From Aureobasidium sp. EXF-3400 (taxonomy: Eukaryota > Ascomycota > Dothideomycetes > Dothideales > Saccotheciaceae): a DNA stretch of 64,000 bases. Position numbers and translations under genes: made by a program. The notes under the pieces are model-generated. The model searched no databases. It had not been told where the DNA came from and was given only the letters and a program-made list of their open reading frames with translations. This document shows, one piece after another, positions 56,206-64,000 of the stretch (position 1 is its first letter; every line of letters starts with the position of its first letter). The DNA lies in contig SWBL01000212.1 in assembly GCA_024195585.1 (NCBI GenBank), positions 1 to 64,000 of the forward strand, in the 5' to 3' direction.

Positions 56206-56613
56206 GCGTTGCGCAACAAAAACAGGTGTTGAGTCACAGGTGTGGGATAGGTTGGATCGGTGGAGTGTTCTTTTGGTATGGTGGTTCATGTTTTTGAATT
56301 TTCGGGTCTGTGGATATGCGAGTTTCATCTATTGCAAGGTGAAATATGATACCCCCGAGGCGCGGTATAGACCATTCGTTTATAGTTTCTCATTTGACAG
56401 TAATGTTAAGTCCCGAGTAGTTAGTGGACAAATCTCTCAAGCAAGCAGTCACGATGTAGAAATGCACAATTGAAGCACACGAAAGAGGATATCAGAAAGA
56501 AAGAAACATTGATTGATTGAAACAACAGCATATTTTAAACCAAAAGAGACAAGTTTCGAACCAAACCTGAATGACTCATGAGTAATCAATTCATGTTTAT
56601 GCACCACTTACCT
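56206..56613. other. convergent 3' intergenic region
   Basis: Between the DUF3455 gene and the small zinc-ribbon gene; no ORF of note. Confidence 0.4.
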
Positions 56614-56787
56614 CTACTTTGATGGAGTCATAGGGCAACGGCAGCCCCAGCAGTACCACTCCTTGAAGATGGGCTTCCACATGAGAAGCTGATCACAGAC
56701 GTGGCAAGCGTGTTTAGGGTATGTGGAGAGACGAGGGTGGTTGATGACAGTGACAGAGCGTGTGGCAGTCTTAGTCTTCTTGCCCAT
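56614..56787 (-). CDS. 57-residue zinc-ribbon-like small protein
   Basis: An uninterrupted 58-codon frame, too short for usual ORF cut-offs. The protein begins MGKKTKTATRSVTVINHPRL and has CHVC (Cys28, 31) and CWGCRC (Cys46, 49, 51) separated by LLMWKPIFKEWY. Two CX2C knuckles 14 residues apart fit a treble-clef or zinc-ribbon fold; the basic N-terminus and many aromatic residues suggest nucleic acid or protein binding. I do not recognise the family. The start has a purine at -3 (ACAAAATGG). It is divergent from the Cys-containing gene at 57300. The Cys spacing and amino acid composition argue for a real gene, but there is no other proof. Confidence 0.55.
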   Translation of the reverse strand: MGKKTKTATRSVTVINHPRLSTYPKHACHVCDQLLMWKPIFKEWYCWGCRCPMTPSK

Positions 56788-57299
56788 TTTGTTCTGTGGA
56801 GGTGAGTCAGGTTTTGTTTGAGGGTTTGTTGTCCTGAATTTGGTTCGAGCTACTGTGTTGGATGAGACTTAGATTAGGAGCGGTAGGAGTGGACTTTATA
56901 GACATGGAAGGTCTCGTAAATGGATGCAACTGATTCGGGTGAGACAATGGACTTGTCTACGGCACAAAGAATGCAGATACTTAGACAATCTCATGAATGA
57001 GAGACAGCAAGAATCAGGATTGGAGTTCATTGTCATCTTTTTACATCTCTTCGAGTACCAATATGTTCTCTTTGTTTGATTTTGTCTATCATTGTCTGAT
57101 ACAACAACTACATTGTCTCAGACACAAAGGCAGACACTTAGGGCATCATGAACAGTATTCGTATTTAATCAATCTCATCAACATTCCTACCTTCAACCGA
57201 GTCACCGAAGTCAAGTCCTGTCCAAAGCTAACAAGACTACCATCTGTGTCCAAGAACAAGCACAACTAACAAACCTACTGCAAAGAAAACAGACTAACA
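56788..57299. promoter_or_regulatory. divergent promoter with a degenerate direct repeat
   Basis: Shared by the 57-residue gene and the 241-residue gene. Imperfect direct copies lie at 56962-56997 and 57122-57152, sharing CACAAAG, GCAGA-ACTTAG and ATCATGAA-like blocks. Confidence 0.4.
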
Positions 57300-58025
57300 A
57301 TGTCTCACCCACAAGATATCCCAATGCCGGACTACGACCATGCATATGCTCTCTTCCAGGCCGAACTCGCTGGCGGTGATACAGACCCCGATACTGAAAT
57401 GAGCGAAGCCTCACCTGAGCCACCCATGTCTCTCTACAACGGCAACCCACCTCACAGCTTTGACATTCCGGCCTCCCACACAATCGATCTCACGAACGAG
57501 CTAACAAGACCAGGCGGTCCTCTTCCAATCTCCGGTCCCTTCTTCCACATCGACATCGCCAAAACTCTCAACCTCATGCTCGAAAGGTACCAACAAAAAG
57601 GCCAACGCTTCTCCAGACTCAGATTCGCCGTCAATTACCTCTCGCAGAGTTTCTACCCTGCTTGCAAATACCCTGGCTGTACCTCTAGATGCAAAATCGT
57701 TGATCACGAGCTCAAAGCTCTGAGCTGGAAAGGACTCCAATCTGGAGGTAAAGACCATCTGAACTACGTTATCACTGACAAAGAGCACGCTGCTTTCCTC
57801 TGCGTATCCTGCAATCACGATGACTGGACACCATCCTTCATGTGGAAAAACAGAGTTGTCGGTTTCATGGCTGATCCCGTCGTAGAGGTCCAGACATTTG
57901 AAAGATGGTCTACTCCACAGTTCTTCTTCAACAGACAGCGCGATACTGATAACTTCCCTGGTATGGTTAGCGGTCCCATTCTCTCGAGACGTGAAAGACG
58001 TGTCCAACGTAGAGGTTCGATTTAG
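57300..58025 (+). CDS. uncharacterised Cys-containing protein
   Basis: Single-exon protein of 241 residues that I do not recognise. The N-terminal 75 residues are acidic and Pro-rich. The core from about 80 has FFHIDIAKTLNLMLERYQQKG, then a possible metal site formed by YPACKYPGCTSRC (Cys122, 127, 131) and FLCVSCNH (Cys168, 171, His173), and then DDWTPSFMWKNRVVGFM. The C-terminus is very basic (SRRERRVQRRG). No signal peptide or membrane helix. The clean open frame, good start context (ACAATGTC) and zinc-like Cys pattern support a real gene. Confidence 0.72.
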   Translation: MSHPQDIPMPDYDHAYALFQAELAGGDTDPDTEMSEASPEPPMSLYNGNPPHSFDIPASHTIDLTNELTRPGGPLPISGPFFHIDIAKTLNLMLERYQQKGQRFSRLRFAVNYLSQSFYPACKYPGCTSRCKIVDHELKALSWKGLQSGGKDHLNYVITDKEHAAFLCVSCNHDDWTPSFMWKNRVVGFMADPVVEVQTFERWSTPQFFFNRQRDTDNFPGMVSGPILSRRERRVQRRGSI

Positions 58026-58312
58026 CTGACTTGTATTTTCCTTAGGACCTACTGCTGCGAATAATTTGACCGGACTGTGTAGTTACTTACTCCCGGCTGT
58101 TGCCGCTGGACTTGTCTTTTGCTATCGCTGACAGACTTTCTTATATCAACATCAATATATTTTTCTTTTTTTTCCACGAATGACTCTTTTCTTTCTTTTT
58201 CTAAACATGAAATTCTGTGAACATGCATGGTGAAATCGCGAGGACGAGCGGATGTCTGTCTTCCTGAAGGGTATGATAATCGTGAAATTGTTTGTTTTGC
58301 TTTTTGGGTCGT
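58026..58312. other. convergent 3' intergenic region
   Basis: Short T-rich region between convergent stops; it contains TTTTTCTTTTTTTT near 58160. No gene. Confidence 0.4.
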
Positions 58313-59851
58313 CTATTCCTCTTCTGCCTTGGGTTGCTCTCCTCCTTCTTGACCTTTTTCCCTCAAAGCCAACTTTTCGGCCTTCTTCTCGGCAATCTTA
58401 AGAGCCTTGCGCTCGCCTTTTGTGAGCTTGCCCGAAGTGTTTTCTTGCTTCTCTTCTGGCTTCTTCTCGGTGGTAGCGTCCTCGATGGAAGCAGTGGCGT
58501 TGGGGTTGCCCTTGAACTCGAGCTTTCTGGGAGTCATGAACTCGCGCATGATTTCGTCGGTGACCTTTGAGCGGCGCTCCTGGAAGGCCTCGACAAATTT
58601 TTGCAGTTCCTGAATACAGCGCTTCTTGAGCTCACCAGTCGAAAGAGTGCCCTTGCGGTAGTTTTGCTCAATCTCCTTGAGTTCTTCATCACTCTCAAGG
58701 AAGTAAGAGAGGTAGGTGTATGCAACATCGACGTCGGGGTTACCGCCGTACTTCTCGTGGTCCTCCTTAGTGGCACCGCCGCCGGAGAAGGCGAAGCGGT
58801 TGACCTTCTTCTCGATCTGCTTGGAAGTATCAGACATGAAGATGGCCGAGTTGGGGTCACTGGCAGACATCTTGCCACCAGGACCTTGCAGGGCAGTCAA
58901 GAACTTTGACAGAACGAGGGCGGTCTTGGGAGCAGGGAACTCCATGCGGTCGCAGTTGTCGCGCAGAAGACGGAAGTAGGGCTCTTGGTCAATGGCACAA
59001 GGAATCAGGGTAGGGATAGCGGCAATGTGCTTGCGGGGACGAGCCTCCTCATAGTTGGGAGCGCGGAAGTCACCAGCGCCGAACAGAGTGGGATACGAGG
59101 AAGCAAAGGCAGCGACACACTGCTTGGCGGCGTATGCGTTAAGACCAATGTTTGTGCTGCCGTCGAAGCCCATGGCACCTCTGATCTGGTTGTTTGTGAG
59201 GAGAGCCTCGAACTCGGTAATGTTCTGGTAGAAGTGGCCGCCCATGTACTCGTAATCGGTGTAGATGAAGGTCTTCTTCAGGTCAAAGCCAAGAGCGATG
59301 ATGTCCTTGCAGTTTTGTTTTGCGTACTCGATGAAGTCGCCGAGGGCAGCGCCCTTTGTGATCTTTCCCTGGTTCTTGTTGCGGGTGTAGAGGAACTTCT
59401 CGTCATCAGTCAACATGACAACGAGGGGCACATCGAAAATGTCTTGCAGCTCCTTGGTAAAGAGGAAGGGGACGGCATGGCCCAAGTGCATGGAGCCGGA
59501 GCTGGGACCACGGCCGGTATAGAGTAGGAAGAAGCCGTATTTCTCATAGTAGTCGAGGATTCTGTCAAAGTCGCGGTGGCTGAAGAAGAGCTTGCGGCGC
59601 ATCAGACGATGCGGAGGTTTGCCAGTGACGCGCTCGAAGCGGTCGAGATGTTCCTGGGTCAGGGCGGGAGTGTTGAATCGCTCGCGAAGGGCCTCGTAGT
59701 CGATGGCGGTAACGTTTCCATGCTCGTCGACACCTCCGCTGACATTGTACGGGTCGATCTGCTGTTCCTTTGCTGCTTGCTTGACCTGCTCGACGGCAGG
59801 GGGTGCGCCTACAGCGTCGGCCGTGTGCGGCGCTCCATCGGATGATGCCAT
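58313..59851 (-). CDS. WRS1: cytosolic tryptophanyl-tRNA synthetase
   Basis: Charges tRNA-Trp with tryptophan in the cytosol. Intron-free, 512 residues. Class I signatures are the HIGH-like MHLGH (121-125) in GRGPSSGSMHLGHAVPFLF and the KMSKS-like KMSAS (327-331). Eukaryotic/archaeal TrpRS features include NITEFEALLTNNQIRGAMGFDG and IPCAIDQEPYFRLLRD. The C-terminus beyond about residue 455 is a Lys/Glu-rich extension (KGERKALKIAEKKAEKLAL) that could bind RNA. No mitochondrial presequence is present, so a separate mitochondrial enzyme should exist elsewhere. The N-terminus is short, without a WHEP domain, as in yeast. Confidence 0.96.
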   Translation of the reverse strand: MASSDGAPHTADAVGAPPAVEQVKQAAKEQQIDPYNVSGGVDEHGNVTAIDYEALRERFNTPALTQEHLDRFERVTGKPPHRLMRRKLFFSHRDFDRILDYYEKYGFFLLYTGRGPSSGSMHLGHAVPFLFTKELQDIFDVPLVVMLTDDEKFLYTRNKNQGKITKGAALGDFIEYAKQNCKDIIALGFDLKKTFIYTDYEYMGGHFYQNITEFEALLTNNQIRGAMGFDGSTNIGLNAYAAKQCVAAFASSYPTLFGAGDFRAPNYEEARPRKHIAAIPTLIPCAIDQEPYFRLLRDNCDRMEFPAPKTALVLSKFLTALQGPGGKMSASDPNSAIFMSDTSKQIEKKVNRFAFSGGGATKEDHEKYGGNPDVDVAYTYLSYFLESDEELKEIEQNYRKGTLSTGELKKRCIQELQKFVEAFQERRSKVTDEIMREFMTPRKLEFKGNPNATASIEDATTEKKPEEKQENTSGKLTKGERKALKIAEKKAEKLALREKGQEGGEQPKAEEE

Positions 59852-60273
59852 TTTGAATGTCTCGAGAGATCAAGTCTGAGTGACTCGCTCGACTTTCTTG
59901 TCAATAACGGCTATACCCCGCTGGTCTGTGCGCTCTTTGTCCCTCCCTGCCAATCCTATACCAAGATACTTTCTCTTGTCTGTCTCCAACATCGGAACCT
60001 AAGCCTGCTCTTTTCGCATCTTTGCCTTTGTGCTCTCAATAAGCGCCATGTCATTTTTTCCCAGTCCGTGACACAGCCACCTCCAAGTCTCTGTACCTGA
60101 TCGGCCATCCTACGTCACCATATACATACGCCTTGCTATATTCATCTTCCGTTTCCTGGCGCTCATTGAAAACACATATAGACCTCATAGGCTGTAGCAG
60201 TAGACCAAACACATGTTCGTGTCAACTTTATACATCTCACCACTAATTGAACACTCTCGGTCCCCTCCCCACC
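59852..60273. other. divergent promoter region
   Basis: Shared upstream region of the synthetase and potassium transporter genes; no ORF of note. Confidence 0.4.
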
Positions 60274-62399
60274 ATGATGGCACATCTTAAATCTTGGAGA
60301 GATCATCTACCGTCTTGGCTTCGAAACATTCGTCTCAACTTCTACAGGTTGCATCTCTATTACTTCATCTTCACCATCCTTCTATCCTCCATCATCGTAT
60401 ATGGCAGCACTACCAATGGCAACTCTGGCAATGCCCAGAACCAGTTCAATCTGCGTTACATTGACGCCCTCTTTCTCTGTGCCAGTGCCATGACCAACAG
60501 CGGTCTCAATGTCGTAAATCTTGGAGCTATAACTGGTTTCCAACAGGCTGTGCTTTTCATCCTCATTCCTCTGGGTAATGTCATGGTTGTCTCCATGTCC
60601 ACCGTTTACATCAGGAAGTACTTTTTCAGAAAGAAGATCAGACACTTCCTCCATCATTCCAAAGCAGGAAGACAAGTCGCCAACGACATTGAGCGGGACA
60701 GCATTTCACATCAGAAGATTCACGACACTCACCAATCCGACCGCACCGTCAACCCTTCGTCGAGCACAGTCCCAAACGATCACAACATGACTGCTGAGCT
60801 ACGGAGCAGAAAAGCTCCAAAGAAAGACCCAAACCCTCACCATCTGACTCATTTCGGTGGCTTCCCCTTCCCCTGGGAGAGTGTAGGTGTCCAGAATATT
60901 TTGCACGCGCCTTTCCAGAGATTACACAGCCGTCCCCAAGAAAAGGCTCACGACTACCTTTCTTTCAAACCTGCCCTAGACTCTAGAGGCAGGTTTCTAT
61001 CTTTGGATGAGCGACAGCGCGAGGAGTTGGGCGGTGTCGAGTACAAGGCTCTCCATTTGTTGGGTTGGCTGCTTCCAGCATACCTCGTTTTCTGGTTTCT
61101 GCTCGGTATTGTCATACTAGTGCCATACAGCTACTATGGGCCACTGGCGAACGTACTTCGAACCTCGCAGCCGGGTAATCTTGAACCGGGATGGTGAGTC
61201 CTCTGGTACTCAGATTGCGCTCTGTAAACTAACGAGTATCAGGTGGGCTACTTTCGTAACCATGTCATCATTTTGTAACTGTGGTTACAGTCTACTGGAT
61301 CAGAATATGATAGGTCAGTGTACTTTTTTTGAATGTCCAGGTCGCGAGAATTAACAGTGTTTCAGCGGTCCGTGGCTATGAGTTGACTCTCATCGTGACC
61401 GGTGCTCTTATCCTTGTTGGCAACCAACTCTACCCAGTGTTCCTACGATTTATCATCTGGTGCCTGTACAAACTGGTACCCAAAGACTCGGAGCTCCACC
61501 ATACTTGCGCGTTTTTGTTGCATCACCCGCGCAGATGTTTCATTCTACTCTTTCCAAGCATCAACACGTGGTATCTACTGGCAGCTCAACTGGGTATCGA
61601 CTTCTTCCTGTGGGCGTTCTTCGGCATCCTAAACCTTGGTCTTCCCGCCATACAGAGCATGAGTGCAGGACAGCAAACACTTGTTGGATTGTATCAAGGT
61701 CTGGGTGTCAGAGTTGGTGGTCTCTACGCAGTCCTGATCAGTAGCACTGCACCAGCTTTGCAGATTCTGTATTTGGCGGGGATGTACATCTCTGGTTTTC
61801 CGATCATCGTTTCGCTCCGCCAGACTAACATCTACGAGGAGAGGTCTCTCGGAATCGAAAACAATAGCGATGAGGATGCAGAAAAAAAAGGCGAACAATC
61901 TTACATCTCCGAACACATCCGCAAGCAACTCGCATACGACTTGTGGTGGCTCATCCTAGCAATCTGGCTGATAACGATTATTGAGCGCCATGACATAGTA
62001 GCTGGAGGAGAGTACTTCACCATCTGGGCCATTGTTTTCGAGACTGTTTCAGCTTATGGCACGGTTGGATTGTCGTTGGGTGTTCCTTACGACAATTACT
62101 CATTCAGTGGAACATGGCACACTCTGAGTAAATTGATCCTCATTTGTGTCATGATTCGAGGAAGACATCGAGGGTTGCCATATGCGATTGACAGAGCAGT
62201 GCTGTTACCAGGAGAGGAATTGATGGAGAAGATGGATAAAGAGGTTAATGGTAGACGCGGCAACAAGAACAGCGCCCAGTGGAATGAGGAAGAACAGAGA
62301 GTCCGAAGAGAGGAAGAAGGGTCACAGGCTGAGAGTCAGGATCGAGGTCAAGATCCAGAAGGACATGAAGTCAAAGGCACACAAGAAGGTCCCTCATGA
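60274..62399 (+). CDS. Trk-type potassium transporter
   Basis: High-affinity K+ uptake protein of the plasma membrane, TrkH/Trk family. Exons 60274-61193, 61243-61313 and 61366-62399 give 674 residues. The joins read LEPGWWATFVTM and LLDQNMIAVRGYELTL. Three of the four selectivity-loop segments can be seen: SAMTNSGLN, SSFCNCGYSL and VFETVSAYGTVGLSLGVPY, with GLGVRVGGLYAV as the likely third. The first intracellular loop, between the first and second M1-P-M2 units, is about 150 residues, hydrophilic and shorter than in yeast Trk1. The C-terminus is a polar, Glu-rich tail. The earlier TTG at 60247 is not a normal fungal start; the ATG pair at 60274 is used. Confidence 0.92.
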
Positions 62400-62911
62400 G
62401 AGGATGATCGGGTTGTAGCCATTGCAAAAATTCATAATTCTTTCTAGACACAGAGCCGTGTCCTTTGAGAGCCATGCTCTTGTCAGCTCTCTTTCGTTGC
62501 AACTCCTGATTAAACCACGACCGGACAACACATGTATGACAGAACATCGTACAGTTTGTCGAAAGAGTACGAGGTTCCAGAGGTTGAACAAAGGACGGTG
62601 GTTGAAGCAAGTAGCAAGCGACGACAAAGAAACACAACATGTCAAGATCGGCAGATGTCAGGCGTGCGGGACAGGGTCGGGAGATTCGGAGGCCGACGCC
62701 GACTGGCTGAACAAAAACTGGCATCGTCATGCTCCCGCTGACCACGCCAAACTTGAGGGGGAGCAGCCTTGCCGTTTCTGCTCTCTGCATGGAGCATTCC
62801 ACCACCTGAGTGACCCAATTATTGCTTCCTTTTTCTTCTTCGACACTGTTTCGTTTCTCCATCGCTCTCATTTACCCACGTTCAACAACATCACCCACAG
62901 CATGCAACAAG
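62400..62911. other. intergenic region
   Basis: 3' region of the potassium transporter gene and promoter of the PRELI gene. ORFs here are not supported. Confidence 0.4.
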
Positions 62912-63673
62912 ATGGTCAAATTCTACTCCACCTCGTATAGCTACGACTACTCTTTTCCCGCCGTGTCGCTGGCCTACTTCCTGCGCTACCCGAACCCATA
63001 CAGCACACACGTGCTCTCGACCGATGTCATCTCGCGCGAATACGATCCCGACACCCAGCGCCTGACCACCGTTCGTCTACACCTCAAGCGAAGCAAACTT
63101 CCTGCAGCCATTCTCAAGCTCCTGCCACGCAGCATCATGGGTGGCTCTGAGAACGGCGACAGCGAAGCTTACATCCTCGAGACAACCGTCGTCGATGCCA
63201 AAGAAGGATGGATGGAGGCCGAGAGTCGCAACCTTGAATGGACTGGTGTCTTGAGCGTCATTGAAAAGCAGGTCTTCCGCCGACAAACCCTTGAATCGCA
63301 ACCAAAGATCACTGCTGCCGTCGATCTATATGGCCAGCAAGCATCCCAAAGGACAGATGTCACAACCACAGTCACGCTACAATCACGCATCGGCGAGAAT
63401 ATTCGTCGTAGAAAGGCACAAAGACAGGCTGAAGCAGAGGCTGTCGAAGAGGAGGCTCCGCCGGCTAAGCTTGGATTCTTCAAGTCGTGGGCTGCTAGTC
63501 CCATGCAGCGATCTATTGAAGTCATTGGCCTCCGCCGCGCTGAAAAGTCACAGCCAAAGGCAAAAGAGGGAATGACGGTGGTGCTTGAGCGACTGCGAAA
63601 GGGCGGACTGGTCGCTGTGCTCGAAGGCATGCGTCAGGATCGCGAGCTCATGTTTGCGGGTGCGCAAGCTTGA
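62912..63673 (+). CDS. PRELI/MSF1 domain protein, Ups family
   Basis: Intron-free 253-residue protein. The N-terminus MVKFYSTSYSYDYSFPAVSLAYFLRYPNPYSTHVLSTDVISR is typical of PRELI/MSF1 proteins, which move phosphatidic acid (Ups1) or phosphatidylserine (Ups2) between mitochondrial membranes together with Mdm35. The domain continues with RLTTVRLHLKRSKLP and ILETTVVDAKEGWMEAESRNLEWTGVLSVIEKQVF. The C-terminal 90 residues (from RRRKAQRQAEAEAVEEE) are a charged, partly helical extension absent from the shortest family members. Whether it is the Ups1 or Ups2/3 counterpart cannot be settled by eye. Confidence 0.9.
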   Translation: MVKFYSTSYSYDYSFPAVSLAYFLRYPNPYSTHVLSTDVISREYDPDTQRLTTVRLHLKRSKLPAAILKLLPRSIMGGSENGDSEAYILETTVVDAKEGWMEAESRNLEWTGVLSVIEKQVFRRQTLESQPKITAAVDLYGQQASQRTDVTTTVTLQSRIGENIRRRKAQRQAEAEAVEEEAPPAKLGFFKSWAASPMQRSIEVIGLRRAEKSQPKAKEGMTVVLERLRKGGLVAVLEGMRQDRELMFAGAQA

Positions 63674-64000
63674 TGAGCTCCCCTCATCAGTTCCCTCGAC
63701 AAAACTCTCGGGTCAATGAAACCGAACATGAGGAGGTGGACAAATTGTATCAAGAATTTCTGGCATTTCAAATAGGTTTTAGCGCGGCGTTCTGGGCATT
63801 TTTTCAGCGTACACACGATTGGCACTGAGCAAGATAACAACGAAGACATCAACACATGGTCTATCTGCTCATCGAAGGAAGGAAGGATAGGTATCAGAGG
63901 GTTTTACTGTATTTTTAGTATTCACGTCTTGAACGAACCAACTCATCTCTCTTTTAGTCTTGATTGACGAGCAAGTATCTTTTCTGAACAGCCTTGCGGT
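63674..64000. other. gene-free right edge
   Basis: Contains the PRELI gene 3' region. A 73-codon minus-strand ORF has no support. Confidence 0.4.

Overview
The window is about 64 kb of nuclear DNA from a filamentous ascomycete (Pezizomycotina). The evidence is short GT-AG introns of 47-64 nt with CTRAC-like branch points, two zinc-cluster regulators, a PTH11-like rhodopsin-fold receptor and DUF3074 and DUF3455 proteins. The repertoire fits a Dothideomycete such as an Aureobasidium-like black yeast, but that placement is inference. I see no transposon, rRNA, tRNA, CRISPR array or virus-derived sequence.

Layout. 0.4-17 kb: mitochondrial GTP/GDP carrier (GGC1), an unknown 445-aa protein, an HSL-type alpha/beta hydrolase, a DUF3074 protein, a peroxisomal enoyl-CoA isomerase, a monoacylglycerol lipase (YJU3 type), a Zn2Cys6 regulator, a Dcr2-type phosphoesterase and, divergent from it, a mitochondrial-type Trm61 methyltransferase. 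17-29 kb: a Cys-rich orphan protein, an MFS transporter, a secreted Ser/Ala/Lys repeat protein, ALG13, a GDSL esterase with an in-frame stop, and an AIM24 protein. 29-41 kb: a half-zinc-cluster regulator, a Mim2-like small protein, NOP13, a DHA1 drug transporter and a secreted family 1 glycosidase. 41-57 kb: a 1757-aa low-complexity protein, the receptor, a five-zinc-knuckle protein, an asparaginase-ankyrin protein, a DUF3455 secreted protein and a 57-aa zinc-ribbon gene. 57-64 kb: a Cys-containing unknown, cytosolic TrpRS, a Trk potassium transporter and a PRELI/Ups lipid-transfer protein.

Most genes stand alone, as expected in a fungus. A loose theme is mitochondrial and lipid biology (Ggc1, Trm61B-like, Aim24, Mim2-like, Ups, Yju3, Eci), but there is no biosynthetic gene cluster. 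Exon structures were rebuilt by hand from splice signals and reading frame.

The least explained items are: a dense cluster of YAACGG (Myb-type) hexamers between the secreted repeat gene and ALG13; the secreted repeat protein itself; the orphan protein with CXC cysteine spacing and a coding-like tail after its stop; the 57-aa zinc-ribbon ORF; and an optional 12-nt microexon with alternative N-termini in AIM24.
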